Assembly: GCF_003367175.1 (NCBI RefSeq)
Contig: NZ_QRGA01000012.1
Location: 87,207-151,206 of the forward strand
Direction: 5' to 3'
DNA from: Trinickia dinghuensis
GTDB lineage: Bacteria > Pseudomonadota > Gammaproteobacteria > Burkholderiales > Burkholderiaceae
Length of the DNA: 64,000 nt
A model generated the notes under the pieces. That model did not search any database. It had not been told where the DNA came from and was given only the letters and a program-made list of their open reading frames with translations. Below are positions 39,701-46,674 of the stretch, piece after piece. Position 1 is the stretch's first letter; every line of letters starts with the position of its first letter. Made by a program: the position numbers and the translations under genes.

Positions 39701-41063
39701 AGTGCAGAGCGAGGCATGGCCCGATCACAAGCCCGAAGTCACGCTCAGCGACGCGTTGACCAACTACAACGACATGATCAAGCACGAGACCGGATACAAG
39801 TTCAGTCAGCTGGAGGCGATGAACACCGGGCGGCTCCGTGGCAAACTCTTCCGCGGCGGGACCATCCTGACGTTTAGCGGAAGCGGTGCAAAGTACGAAA
39901 CGAAATTCGACCAGCTTCCGCATGGGAGCGGGCTCGAAGCGGTGGGCAATCTGCTAGGCGCCACCGCGTCGGTGGCCGACAGCAGCGCCGCGCTGGCAAC
40001 CTCGGTGACGGGGAGCCGCCCGAATGCGGTCAGCAAGTTCTCCGGCAAGGCATCGAAGTTTCTCGCACCGATCAGCACGTACGGGTTCGCCGCCGGCTAC
40101 GGGATCGATGCATTCGCGGGCGCGCACAATCACTTCGTCCTCGCCGCCGACCTCGCGGCCGCCCTTACGGGTACGGTGGCCAGAAGATACACACTGTTCA
40201 TGCAACGGGTCGACGACAACATCCTCGTCTATGAGTCCGGTACCCAAACGCCGGAAAAAGGAGACTTGATCGGATACGCGAGCTACACCGGTGACGGTCG
40301 ATTGAAGTGGTACAAACGCAACGGGACGGACGGTTTTCACGAGGTTCGAAACATGAGTGCGATCGACCTCGACAACGCCTTGCTCGACCACATTAACCAG
40401 AAGGGCGGAGATCCTTCCCACCTTCGTTTCATCGTGGCGCGCAAGACGCCGGGAGAGGTCGACGACGATTTCCTCAAGACGGCGAAGCAGACCGGGGAAC
40501 GGGCACGGGTGACCAAGACGAAGATAAAGACCACCTCCAGCGCCAAGAGCAAACCGGTGCAGTTGCAGTCCATGGCGGAAGTCGTGAACCGGACGGAAAG
40601 TCACGGCAACTACCAAAAGGCGGCATCGTTCGCATTTTGGGCGGCTGGCGCCTCGTTGGCCGCGACCGTTTTGTCGACGGCGGCCTCGACCTTCTTCAAC
40701 CAGGCGCCCACGTCGTCGCAGTCGAACCTGACGCCGGCGGGCGGCGACAAGAAGAAAAAGCCGGCTCCTCCGGCAGGGGGCACTTCATCGGCACCGGAGG
40801 GGCCGCCGGGCGGTGGCCGCAAGCCGAAGCCGATCGTGCCGACAGGCGAACCCTGGCGCGTCGTCATCGTCAAGCAGGGCGATACGTTGTGGGGCATCGC
40901 CACCGACAACGGCGACACCATCGAGCAGATCGAACCGCTCAATCCCGAGTTCGACTGGGCACTGCTCGACGGCAATCCGTTCTCGGTGCCGCCGCCTGGG
41001 GCAGGTCGAAACCCGAACCTCATCTTCCCGGGAGATCGGGTGAAGGTGACGCAGCAGGCATGA
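30702..41063 (+). CDS. Giant multidomain protein with GNAT, HopA1-like, kinase-like and LysM regions
   Basis: 3,453 residues, ATG 30702 with GGGAGG nine bases upstream. In order: ten prolines at 11-20; Ala/Gln-rich helical region with two copies of a roughly 400-residue module (about 103-486 and 687-1103) and a partial third start near 1290 (SLYDPNTV); hydrophobic core about 1430-1475; GNAT-like acetyltransferase about 1767-1943 with a G-R-L-G-A-G loop; HopA1-effector-like domain about 1987-2235 (RIYINAMPEHAADVM, VLPGISVGAEP, VSFGQLRSDAI); Pro/Gln/Glu linker 2265-2367; kinase-like region about 2387-2640; hydrophobic stretches near 2890-2925 and 3304-3335; C-terminal LysM 3383-3450 (VKQGDTLWGIA). 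No signal peptide. Function is unknown; a delivered effector or toxin is inferred from the HopA1, GNAT and LysM parts. No immunity gene or secretion system adjoins it. Confidence 0.8.
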   Translation: MLVEMGGSSEPPPPPPPPPPTAKDVATATTNLQAKLGNANSANEAAYEAQLQAAIKAIEDANAQANRQALAEAAILMQQRRDAQAKQANAAGVDSLTEATSEVGLTHQFDPSTLAAASKALGGSSLKVDPSTKGSPVSLASAVAEISNDQKSGMTLQEAVNAARVAFGGSAQNEVVLNEAAIVTTATPLANDPSGKGGATALATSAQTVAGQHLFSNDVAQSALKALTVNVTATPALKTDAHNAQSAYAALQKDKANHASATQLAQDEATYHQALSNEYNDAAGETNDDWRSNVTQIDRGWQAQQTVLDLNTAAGLPSAPSRAELTASLSAAQILDAEQTARGSGGAAGNLKAAQTLTQQLQGVSSDNPIYAEVMGDARTQSLQSAALHDIVTAHGGNANDTLVAVSNTLAGYRNTVLYQGTNGTGLADSVLHDPGVAKTIASIQVPNDLPGMTKLLQQVSSGSPQLAQALYTQRLAQPMKALITQGGNEAPLTGDDTFLGYSAQAIQALDPNSAAGQDLMKTLNAELGQLAKSPSMTLSGQTTGLAGPNSPSLAPISLTPAGPAPTGVYQTLLNEDSHNAPLAHLLERDTGLTPTGAAPGSAPQDAAQLSTATTALSTAAANNTSPAAILAAAKKAQPLISDTTWAQAMILNQAVTDGQKWTSANAAAIKAGTAPTPPDMIKQASGEIGGQQLFDANTMANATSSLESGAVYAVPGAAEPKGSSQVDPLSELSQYQSMGIPLPAAVVMVRQEMGGSAANEQVIMQAVVTLSGEQFASDPTQTDPIAAGLQLLQQSAPNLFSANEQSTLASVAKSMEQNPTVDQKALNSAITKAQKDKQTLDAANQRAKQNPNDASAKQAAAAAQAAYQADLTAALNIAGGHNPNDSAWQAQSSNVDSLWKAQFTVAAQMLAPQIQAAQGTAQNSPENQALDTAFGDLQTSLQAEQIVQQTLYEQESKADGGAGGGNAAAAQLLTSEIGGLAPGDPLYDQVMNSAGVTALQTSIQQDVTGGLTLQCTTADGTNKELVALGNRLSVYQGTVFYPTLLNNTVHAAPTQALFDSVASEVDSKSKPLDRLNALASATQGMNPDLAAALNRAKFDGNDPKHPGGDVLQWLKQDGTTASLQPVALIYANLGASQNPDLTPVRQWLEQAMTKASGDGGIADLHTTYAGGKYGWETGKSNTTLVYGLDSLKSQTDKSQMQLFQDILDDHGVSSTVAQEISKETGYQANGGTPAALSADLDGNLDGLAGVDGMHGVTSFNKAVDAIGQMEGLTPTHAAQSLDDVRADELGTRSLYDPNTVVYSSGGKKTTIADMARQLMSGEGVSQISGIDPLMLTSLSLSFQGKDGSTWQGALLEGIGQDGNYVDVGPVDTQARHGLSDWYNHTGFGKGEVQVQPHWVLGGNGQQLLGDAYLDTHRTGVYHWYDWDNIQAGLMVVAAIVTIAAMPEAAPLWLEGLSLALDGYFAVSSAIQAQQAFAQHDDKQGWMDVAFAAAGIFGGVLSSAKMLGRLGVASSRFAEASGLAKLAEQGKGVQAYKNASLARWLDDSRLGQWAAPKLASGVRIANTIQGPLRLVDASGQRVFNTVGLAHRALSFTSMGIGIFQMGDQGITLIRDRNQATGEDWLQFFTGMTAMAVGAAGSRIHAARATGDTSDGAATQGETTEQQTESTQENEPIVLTAANVKAPPSNAAGEEASPDLTTQRKIALATFKLALAQKAAQAAAAMRAAATSAGTRVVNAVSQAGGTQAGTDNGGGGGNGGNGTTNYEGPIWIGPAQVDDALGIARVQSETMDAFDVQDPDSSDGSGYPQQWIDNRKRVLQSPSNAALKESRIAAAAGDPAQLHLVAKSADGQVIAYCSATAGSDATSIDALYVAPRYGRLGAGRGLVQSVIEWAGPDAPVESWITPTEGVTPFFQSQGFETVDDTEREFTVDGQPVKRVLMRRPASAPAAETENPPPQNVVSPPVTPVSTAPKGPVTKNVPIAPAASSAPSPQESLDALLDRVLYVTPSDEDEVYALYAKGDSPRPAQLTEDQRSGYLEKIKALLENRPADSDAKEQKTLGSLSDFLRLFREGGNTFYHFLPPNAIRPDYPYERIYINAMPEHAADVMTFLVRNVMDDHQAYPDVDSAKVSSPLVAHARVDNIVVYTKDSESAERVLNALSEYQQAHPDHFGIEVPAMTQGVLPGISVGAEPPPEKGNVSFGQLRSDAIWKAFKQTTTERINRTLLGESFDARAFLGERARAELAAAGVDPNDPSRNLPPDPSANRSAPPAPAPAPVNAPPIVQTLSEEEEEEKQPTVPPQQPPAQQAPQHPPAPQQQAPAQVQQAAPPQPPQQPPAPQQQAPAQVKVQQVAPVQPPQQPHAPPPGAATLPSRSDGVSITAAKDAKELDYQHAKPGGHWVGEIVRDPQGKFGAQGGLVLLKQLWGAGEGPELSEARARNAVTTSKLMRKIFGEGSAVPIHLVHWDIKGERYYGVAMPYLDIDVFDKGSYKTLTDPTQGDATGLHATAAGHIALNNTAVAGVTSTDKGPRLGNLGLGKGGKGKKSAVFLDLDTTMRIDSQGNARPFDPLAASDVPSALDTLRTADDSAPIYGSMTSQQYFSGVDRLYEHVTYHGLGDDIRAIVEEHGAGTADERTSDADTILANIQAQFDYRESMLGSYTGQGSRPLSAAELPEGFATAPKQETGKRLRNPLLHSSTMTGRRRLLHAPNTLELAVHRMRRSMRGETHVWPDTAPDLASLVPPPTPKLPGSGTVIKADENAEFSPSALSGKGLTFGVTNGTPRRGLGTYLDGTDPKTSTPLEPNEVAQWDPDPQSGQAASQPGTSNGLLGKVRGKLTGIKTGTMGAIKDESKDRLYLYAQDGAGLPLGYYERSDDGEALTWYGASHRTRAQKAYAAAIGGSTFLVSLGVGTAVRLAGVVSDIPLMSPVLSTIRSAINLGKVANESRQQVFNEIRDQRLEQATELINRRHSLAQRALKSLGVPPSVRTRVQAHTETLLGVLQQVQSEAWPDHKPEVTLSDALTNYNDMIKHETGYKFSQLEAMNTGRLRGKLFRGGTILTFSGSGAKYETKFDQLPHGSGLEAVGNLLGATASVADSSAALATSVTGSRPNAVSKFSGKASKFLAPISTYGFAAGYGIDAFAGAHNHFVLAADLAAALTGTVARRYTLFMQRVDDNILVYESGTQTPEKGDLIGYASYTGDGRLKWYKRNGTDGFHEVRNMSAIDLDNALLDHINQKGGDPSHLRFIVARKTPGEVDDDFLKTAKQTGERARVTKTKIKTTSSAKSKPVQLQSMAEVVNRTESHGNYQKAASFAFWAAGASLAATVLSTAASTFFNQAPTSSQSNLTPAGGDKKKKPAPPAGGTSSAPEGPPGGGRKPKPIVPTGEPWRVVIVKQGDTLWGIATDNGDTIEQIEPLNPEFDWALLDGNPFSVPPPGAGRNPNLIFPGDRVKVTQQA
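31008..32160 (+). repeat. Coding repeat, copy 1 of the N-terminal module
   Basis: Residues about 103-486 of the giant protein. Landmarks in order are LTHQFDPSTL, VAFGGSAQNEVVLNEAAIV, WRSNVTQIDRGWQAQQTVLDL, NPIYAEVMGDARTQSLQS, VAVSNTLAGYRNTVLY and SPQLAQALYTQRLA. Each has a counterpart in the same order in copy 2. Identity is low to moderate, so this is an old duplication. Confidence 0.65.
32760..34010 (+). repeat. Coding repeat, copy 2 of the N-terminal module
   Basis: Residues about 687-1103. Counterparts to copy 1 are IGGQQLFDANTM, QEMGGSAANEQVIMQAVV, WQAQSSNVDSLWKAQFTVAAQ, DPLYDQVMNSAGVTALQTS, VALGNRLSVYQGTVFY and NPDLAAALNRAKF. A third, shortened start (ELGTRSLYDPNTV) follows near residue 1290, ahead of the hydrophobic core. 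Confidence 0.65.
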
Positions 41064-41077
41064 TGAAATAACGCGCC

Positions 41078-41104
41078 GGCGGACCTAGGGCAGTGCAGTC
41101 CGCC
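41078..41104. terminator. Hairpin between the convergent giant gene and nickel/cobalt permease gene
   Basis: GGCGGAC (41078-41084) pairs with GTCCGCC (41098-41104) around a 13-nt loop in the 56-bp gap between convergent stops. No T-run follows on either strand, so terminator function is only likely from position. Confidence 0.4.
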
Positions 41105-41119
41105 TGTGCGTGCGTGGCT

Positions 41120-42175
41120 TCACTCAGCCCCGGCCACGGACAGATTGTCGTAGCCCTTGACGCGATAGACGATGAACGAGGCCACCCAAGCGAAGACGAA
41201 AACGCCGATGATGACGAACCCGAGATTGTTGAAGTTATCGTTCAACGTCCCGATGACGTCCCAGAACGCGCCTTGCAGCTTGAATTGGTCGGCCAGCAAT
41301 CCGAGCGTTTCGATGCCGCCGATCAGCAGTGCCACGACGACCGAGACGAGCGTGATCGTTAGGTTGTAATAGAGCTTGCGGATCGGACGGACGAACGCCC
41401 AATCGTAGGCACCGAGCATCAGCACGCCGTCTGTCGTATCGACGAGCGACATGCCGGCCGCGAACAAGACCGGAAAGACGAGCACGATGCCGATCGATAC
41501 GCCCTGCGACGCTTGGCTCGCCGAGATGCCGAGCAGGCTGACCTCAGTGGCCGTGTCGAAGCCAAGACCGAACAGAAAGCCGAGCGGCAGCATCCAGATC
41601 GACTTCGAAACGAGCCGGAACATCGGGCGGAACAATCGCGCCAGCAGCCCGCGATTGTTGAGGAGCAGATCGAGGTCGTCGTCGCTATAGGGCAGGCCGC
41701 GGCGCACGCGGTTGAATGCTTTCCAGACACCGCGCAGGATGATGATGTTCATCGCCGCGATCAGGAACAGAAACAGCGCCGATACGCTCGTGGAGATGAC
41801 GCCGCCGAGCTCCTTCCATCCTTCGACACGGTGTTCCAACGCGGCGGCCGTCACCGCCACGGCCGCGGCCACGAGCAGGACCACGGCAGAGTGCCCGAGC
41901 GCGAAGAAGAAGCCGACGGAGACGGGGCGCTGCCCGTCCTGCATCAGCTTGCGTGTGACGTTGTCGATGGCGGCGATGTGGTCGGCATCGACGGCATGGC
42001 GCAGGCCGAAGCCGTAGGCGAGCAAGCCGGTGCTCAGTAGAAGCGGATTGGCGCGAAAGGCGATGAACGCCCAAATCCAGGCACCGATGTTGAATAGGGC
42101 AAGGACGCCATAAATGGCGATGACGCGCTGGCGAAAACCGCCTTGAACGGCACGCGTTTGCAAAACAGTGGACAT
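41120..42175 (-). CDS. NiCoT-family nickel/cobalt permease under riboswitch control
   Basis: A 351-residue inner-membrane high-affinity metal importer (HoxN/NixA/NicT family) with about eight hydrophobic segments. The signature RHAVDADHIAAIDN (H-x4-D-H) in segment 2 and LGFDTATEVSLLGI are diagnostic. The preceding cobalamin riboswitch indicates cobalt is the physiological cargo, feeding the adjacent B12 pathway. ATG 42175 (MSTVLQT) has AGGAA upstream; the frame upstream runs through the riboswitch and is not coding. Confidence 0.9.
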   Translation of the reverse strand: MSTVLQTRAVQGGFRQRVIAIYGVLALFNIGAWIWAFIAFRANPLLLSTGLLAYGFGLRHAVDADHIAAIDNVTRKLMQDGQRPVSVGFFFALGHSAVVLLVAAAVAVTAAALEHRVEGWKELGGVISTSVSALFLFLIAAMNIIILRGVWKAFNRVRRGLPYSDDDLDLLLNNRGLLARLFRPMFRLVSKSIWMLPLGFLFGLGFDTATEVSLLGISASQASQGVSIGIVLVFPVLFAAGMSLVDTTDGVLMLGAYDWAFVRPIRKLYYNLTITLVSVVVALLIGGIETLGLLADQFKLQGAFWDVIGTLNDNFNNLGFVIIGVFVFAWVASFIVYRVKGYDNLSVAGAE

Positions 42176-42277
42176 AAGGGATTCCTGAGGTCGGGCTGTC
42201 CTTGCAGCGGGCGGCCGCGCACAGCGCGGCGCTTGCGCATCGGGACACCCCGCCCGTCGCGGCTGCTTGGACCTCGG

Positions 42278-42456
42278 ACGATGGCAGGTCTCCTGGCTCG
42301 CGGGTCGACGCCCGGTGCCGACCTTCCCGGTATTCCAGTGGTCATCGTTGGCACGGACTCGCCGCTTACAGTTGCGGGGGCAGCCGCAGACTCGAACCGT
42401 CAAAGCATCGACGCTTCTACTGCGTTCCCTTTTGATCCCGGTGACGGGAACCATCG
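42278..42456 (-). ncRNA. Cobalamin riboswitch before the cobalt permease gene
   Basis: On the minus strand, in order: TTCCC...AAAAGGGAA pairing at the 5' side, CTGCCCCCGCAACTGTAAGC (complement of about 42364-42383), ACCACTGG, GGGAAGGTCGGC and the B12 box GCCAGGAGACCTGCC (complement of 42283-42297). These are the conserved elements of the AdoCbl riboswitch. Its 5' part overlaps the last codons and stop of cobQ. Between the box and the start codon a perfect hairpin GCCGCGC-TGT-GCGCGGC follows as a possible expression platform. It should shut off cobalt uptake when B12 is plentiful. Confidence 0.92.
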
Positions 42457-43943
42457 GTGCCAGAGTAAGCCACGCTTTCCCAAAGTACGTCAAGCCTCAC
42501 ATGCTCGGCCACGACGTCGGCCAGCGTCTCGATCGACGCAAGCCTGCGCGCGTCGTAATCGACCTGCTGGGCATCGTCGACGCCGGCCCAGCGAAGCAGC
42601 GCCTCGCATGCGTCGGGCGCATCGAACAGCCCGTGCAGATAGGTCGCCAGAATTTGGCCGTCTTCCGAGATCGCGCCGTCGGGCCGCGCTTCGGCGCCGC
42701 TTAGCAACTGCAATGCCGGGCGCGAAAGGGCTGCGCCCTCGGTGATGCCCATGTGAATCTCGTAGCCGCGCACCGTCGAGGTGCCATCGCCCAGCAGCAG
42801 CGTGCCGCTAGTATTGACGAGCTGCTTATGCGGCTCGAGCGTCGTCACGAAATCGAGCAAGCCGAGGCCGTCGGTACTGGCGACATCGCTTTCGATGCCG
42901 AGCGGATCGCGCAATTCCCGCCCCAGCATTTGCAGCCCACCGCAGATGCCGATCAGCTTGCCGCCGTATCGCAGATGCCGGCGCAGATACGGCTCCCAGC
43001 CATGCTGGCGCAGCGATTGCAGGTCGCGCTGCACGCTCTTGCTGCCGGGCAAGATGACAAGGTCCGCCGGAGGAATCGGATCGCCCATCCGTACATAGCT
43101 GAAATCGACTTGGGGATGCGCGCGGAGTGGATCGAAATCGGTGTGGTTGCTGATACGCGGCAATGCGGGGACGACCACACGCAACAAGTCGTCCTGCGCC
43201 GCTTGCGGGCGGTTTTGCTTTTGCTTCGGCAACGCGTCTTCAGCGTCGAGCCACAACCCCTGAACGAACGGCACGACACCCAAGATCGGCTTGCCCGTTT
43301 GCGCTTCGATCCATTCGAGGCCGGGCTTGAGCAGCGAGACGTCGCCGCGAAACTTGTTGATGACGACGCCTTTCACGAGCGCGCGTTCGTCGTCGGAGAG
43401 GCAGGCCAGCGTGCCGAGGATCTGCGCGAAGACGCCGCCGCGATCGATGTCCGCGACGAGCACGACGGGGCAGTCGACCGCCGTCGCAAACCCCATGTTC
43501 GCGATATCGCCCTCGCGCAGGTTGACCTCGGCCGGGCTGCCCGCGCCTTCGATCAGAACGAGATCGGTCTTGGCCCGCAGCCGAGCGAACGATTCGAGCA
43601 CGGCTTGGCGGGCGATGGGCTTGTACTGGTGGTAGGCGCGCGCGTCGAGATTGCCGGTCGAGCGGCCGTGCACGATCACCTGCGCGCCGATCTCGCTGTT
43701 CGGCTTGAGCAGGACCGGGTTCATGTCGACTTCTGGTGCCACCCCGGCGGCCAGCGCCTGCCACGCCTGCGCGCGGCCGATTTCGCCGCCGTCGACGGTC
43801 ACGGCGCTGTTGAGCGACATGTTCTGCGGCTTGAACGGCGCGACGCGCAGGCCTTGGCGCGCGGCGATTCGGCACAGCGCTCCGACGAGCGTGCTCTTGC
43901 CCGAGTCGGAACTCGTGCCTTGGATCATCAACATGCCTGCCAT
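42417..43943 (-). CDS. cobQ: Cobyric acid synthase CobQ
   Basis: A 508-residue amidase that adds four amide groups (b, d, e, g) to adenosylcobyrinic acid a,c-diamide using glutamine and ATP. The N-terminal ATPase part shows [15 protein letters not shown] and [13 protein letters not shown]. The class I glutamine amidotransferase part shows the nucleophile in [10 protein letters not shown] and the His in THYLHG-like ATYLHGLFD. The 3' end (…QKGTQ) lies inside the riboswitch of the next gene. It is divergent from cbiB with a 156-bp gap. Confidence 0.94.
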   Translation of the reverse strand: MAGMLMIQGTSSDSGKSTLVGALCRIAARQGLRVAPFKPQNMSLNSAVTVDGGEIGRAQAWQALAAGVAPEVDMNPVLLKPNSEIGAQVIVHGRSTGNLDARAYHQYKPIARQAVLESFARLRAKTDLVLIEGAGSPAEVNLREGDIANMGFATAVDCPVVLVADIDRGGVFAQILGTLACLSDDERALVKGVVINKFRGDVSLLKPGLEWIEAQTGKPILGVVPFVQGLWLDAEDALPKQKQNRPQAAQDDLLRVVVPALPRISNHTDFDPLRAHPQVDFSYVRMGDPIPPADLVILPGSKSVQRDLQSLRQHGWEPYLRRHLRYGGKLIGICGGLQMLGRELRDPLGIESDVASTDGLGLLDFVTTLEPHKQLVNTSGTLLLGDGTSTVRGYEIHMGITEGAALSRPALQLLSGAEARPDGAISEDGQILATYLHGLFDAPDACEALLRWAGVDDAQQVDYDARRLASIETLADVVAEHVRLDVLWESVAYSGTDGSRHRDQKGTQ

Positions 43944-44099
43944 GTAACTCGTCCCGAACAGCGAAGGATGGATGCAAGGAGCGCGTAGCGCCCCGTGCGA
44001 GGGGGGCGTTATTATGTCACCCGCCCATCGGCGTCTGAGCGAAAGAGTTTAATCGAACGCTTGCAAAAGGCGCCGCCGAACCGCCGTCAAGAACATCGA

Positions 44100-45119
44100 A
44101 TGATAGGATTTTCCGCCCCGATTACCTCTGTGCTTTGCTTCGCCGGTGTTGCCATGGACGCGATCCTGGGCGAGCCGCCGCGCGCGCATCCGCTCGTCGG
44201 TTTCGGCAAGCTCGCCACGCGTCTCGAACGTGCGTTGAATCCGGATAGGAACGCGGCTCATAAGTCCAGCGAAGCCGGGCTGGGGCACGCTATATCGCCT
44301 GTGCCGCCTGTGCCGCCTGCGTCCCCAGCATTGCAGGCGCGAATCGCCGGCATTTTGGCCTGGGCCGTCGCGGTGATTCCGCCGGTCGTGTTGCTGGTTG
44401 TACTGACGCACGTGTTGCCCGTGGTCCTCTCGTGCGCGATTCAGGTGATCGCGCTGTGGTTTGCCTTGGGCGCGCGCAGCCTCGTCGACCACATCGGTCC
44501 GGTGGAAAAAGCGTTGAACGCGGGCGATCTAGCGCTTGCACGTACGTTGACCTCACGTGTCGTGACGCGCGATCTTTCCGATGCGGACGAACATGCCGTT
44601 GCTAAGGCCGCGATCGAGTCGGCGCTCGAAAACGGCAACGATGCGATCTTCGGCGCACTGTTCTGGTTCGTCGTGGCGGGCGGGGCAGGGGCGCTCGCCT
44701 TCCGCCTCGTCAATACGCTCGATGCGATGTGGGGGTACCGGACGCCGCGCATGCGGTACTTCGGCTGGGCCGCGGCGCGCCTGGACGATGCGGCGAACTA
44801 CATTCCGGCACGCTTGACCGCGCTGACGTATGCACTGTGCGGCAACGCTCGAAACGCGCTCGCATGCTGGCGAATGCAGGCATCGGCTTGGGAGAGCCCG
44901 AATGCCGGGCCGGTGATGGCAAGCGGCGCGGGCAGCCTCGGCGTCGCCTGCGGCGGTGCGGCTTGGTACCACGGCACGCTCGAGGCGCGACCGGAACTCG
45001 GATCGGGGCGGGCGCCCCGAGCCGCCGATATCGGCCGGGCGTTGTCGCTCGTGAAGCGCTCCGTCGCGCTGTGGCTGGCCGCAATTGCCTTGTTGGCAGC
45101 CGCCTCGACCTTTCTATGA
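44100..45119 (+). CDS. cbiB: Adenosylcobinamide-phosphate synthase CbiB/CobD
   Basis: A 339-residue integral membrane enzyme that attaches aminopropanol (or its phosphate) to adenosylcobyric acid. Characteristic segments are MDAILGEPPRAHPLVGFG at the N-terminus, RDLSDADEHAVAKAAIESALENGNDAIFGALFWF and RTPRMRYFGWAAARLDDAANYIPARLTAL. A Pro-rich insert (PVPPVPPASP) near residue 65 is unusual. ATG 44100 has a weak RBS; the frame is open to 43995. The next gene starts 6 bp downstream. Confidence 0.92.
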   Translation: MIGFSAPITSVLCFAGVAMDAILGEPPRAHPLVGFGKLATRLERALNPDRNAAHKSSEAGLGHAISPVPPVPPASPALQARIAGILAWAVAVIPPVVLLVVLTHVLPVVLSCAIQVIALWFALGARSLVDHIGPVEKALNAGDLALARTLTSRVVTRDLSDADEHAVAKAAIESALENGNDAIFGALFWFVVAGGAGALAFRLVNTLDAMWGYRTPRMRYFGWAAARLDDAANYIPARLTALTYALCGNARNALACWRMQASAWESPNAGPVMASGAGSLGVACGGAAWYHGTLEARPELGSGRAPRAADIGRALSLVKRSVALWLAAIALLAAASTFL

Positions 45120-45125
45120 ATCACC

Positions 45126-46184
45126 ATGCTCGATCTCGCTGATGCAACACAAGTGCCGCACGGCGGCAACCTCGGAGAAGCCGCGAAGCGGTATGGGATT
45201 CCTCGCGAAGACTGGATCGATCTTTCGACCGGGATCAATCCGCGGGGATATCCCGTTCCGGCAATCGATCCTGCGGCATGGCTTCGATTGCCGGACGACA
45301 ACGACGATCTGGAAGAGATTGCCGCCGAGCATTACGGCGCTACACGTGCGCTGGCGGTGGCTGGAACGCAGGCCGCCATCCGCATGCTGCCGGCAGTGTT
45401 GCCCCAAGGACGTGTGGGCGTCGGGCTGCTGACTTACGGCGAATATGCGCCGGCTTTCGAGCGGGCCGGGTTTCCCGTTGACCGCTTCGTGACGCCGCAA
45501 TTTGCAGACTGCCGTGATGCGGCTGCGTTCGTGCTCGATCCCGCGCGTGCGCTGCCCGCGGATTTGAAGCATCTTGTGCTCGTCAACCCGAACAATCCCG
45601 GCACCGAACGATTCACGCCTCAGCAGGTGATGCAATGGTGCGAAGAACTGGCAGCGCGGGGCGGAACACTCGTGGTCGATGAAGCGTTCGTCGAATCGAT
45701 GCCTGAGTTGAGCGTGGCGAACCTCGCCGATCGCGAAGGATTGATCGTGTTGCGCTCGATCGGCAAATTCTTCGGGCTCGCCGGCGCCCGCGTGGGGTTC
45801 GTGCTTGCCTGTCCGCGCATCGATCGAGCAATGCGTCATCTGCGCGGGCCATGGAGCGTATCGGGGCCGGCGCGCGTCGCGGTTCGGGCAGCGTTGCTCG
45901 ATCATGAATGGCAGGCTCGAACACGAGCAACGCTCGTCGCTTCGGGATCGCGTCTTGCTGACTTATTGGCGCAATTTCATCCGACTGTGCGGCATACTCC
46001 GTTGTTTTCCTGGGTTCGCGGCCAGCAAGCGCGCCGATGGCAAGACGGCCTTGCACGTCACGGGATCTGGGTGCGCAGGTTCGACGTGATACCGGGTGTC
46101 AGGTTCGGTCTTCCCGCGGACGACGCGGCTTGGTCGCGACTCGATGCGGCACTGCGTGCGGTTAAGATGGAAATAGAGAGTTAA
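45126..46184 (+). CDS. cobC: Threonine-phosphate decarboxylase CobC (PLP-dependent)
   Basis: A 352-residue fold-type I aminotransferase-like enzyme that decarboxylates L-threonine-O-3-phosphate to aminopropanol phosphate for CbiB. It starts with HGGNLGEAAKRYGIP and WIDLSTGINPRGYP. LVNPNNPGTERF, VDEAFVE and the PLP lysine K214 in RSIGKFFGLAGARVGF are present. It is co-transcribed with cbiB (6-bp gap), a common pairing. Confidence 0.92.
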   Translation: MLDLADATQVPHGGNLGEAAKRYGIPREDWIDLSTGINPRGYPVPAIDPAAWLRLPDDNDDLEEIAAEHYGATRALAVAGTQAAIRMLPAVLPQGRVGVGLLTYGEYAPAFERAGFPVDRFVTPQFADCRDAAAFVLDPARALPADLKHLVLVNPNNPGTERFTPQQVMQWCEELAARGGTLVVDEAFVESMPELSVANLADREGLIVLRSIGKFFGLAGARVGFVLACPRIDRAMRHLRGPWSVSGPARVAVRAALLDHEWQARTRATLVASGSRLADLLAQFHPTVRHTPLFSWVRGQQARRWQDGLARHGIWVRRFDVIPGVRFGLPADDAAWSRLDAALRAVKMEIES

Positions 46185-46187
46185 TCG

Positions 46188-46436
46188 ATGGAAAACGACG
46201 AAATCATCAACCACAAGGAAGAACTGGATCAAGCGATCGGATCGGCTCGGACGCAAACGCCGGTCGGATCGCCGTGTATCGACGTCTGCCGGTTGAATCC
46301 GGATAGCGGCCGCTGCGAAGGGTGCCTGCGCAACCGCGAAGAAATCAAAGCGTGGAAGGCGATGAGCGATCCTGATCGATTGGCGTTGCTCGATCTCTTG
46401 GCGGAGAGAAACGGCGCAGGGAATGCACAGCCGTAG
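46188..46436 (+). CDS. DUF1289-family small cysteine-motif protein
   Basis: 82 residues with the DUF1289 pattern PCIDVCRLNPDSGRCEGCLRNREEI, containing four cysteines (C-x3-C...C-x2-C) that could bind metal or an Fe-S cluster, then EEIKAWKAMSDPDRLALLDLLAER. Function is unknown. It starts 3 bp after cobC and is probably in the same transcript. Confidence 0.85.
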   Translation: MENDEIINHKEELDQAIGSARTQTPVGSPCIDVCRLNPDSGRCEGCLRNREEIKAWKAMSDPDRLALLDLLAERNGAGNAQP

Positions 46437-46471
46437 ACCTCGCCAATTCCGCCACCGGTGCAAAACAGTGA

Positions 46472-46600
46472 ATGTGGCGGTTCGTCCTATTCACTCGTGT
46501 TCAGCAGCAGGCGGTCGCGAAGTGGGACGGCCACCTGCCGGAGGTAGTAGGAAGCAGCGGTGTGCTGCCGATGCTGGGCAATCTGAACGTCGGCAAATAA
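46472..46600 (+). pseudogene. Possible remnant of an SPFH/prohibitin-type gene
   Basis: A 42-codon frame encodes VQQQAVAKWDGHLPEVV and a short tail ending in TAA. This resembles the extreme C-terminus of SPFH/Band-7 proteins, where a KWDG-x-LP segment follows the coiled coil. No upstream part of such a gene exists in any frame, so it would be a 3' fragment. The match is short and made by eye. The remaining gap 46437-46674 shows nothing else. Confidence 0.3.
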
Positions 46601-46674
46601 GAGACCGATGGTAGACGGTTGGCGCCGGGAGTGAGTCTCGGCGCGCCTATGCGGAGGCCGCGTCACGCGCGCCG

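Noticed and set aside
42176..42493. N-terminal extension of the nickel/cobalt permease reading through the riboswitch
   Set aside because: The extra 106 residues translate conserved riboswitch RNA elements; the permease similarity begins at ATG 42175.
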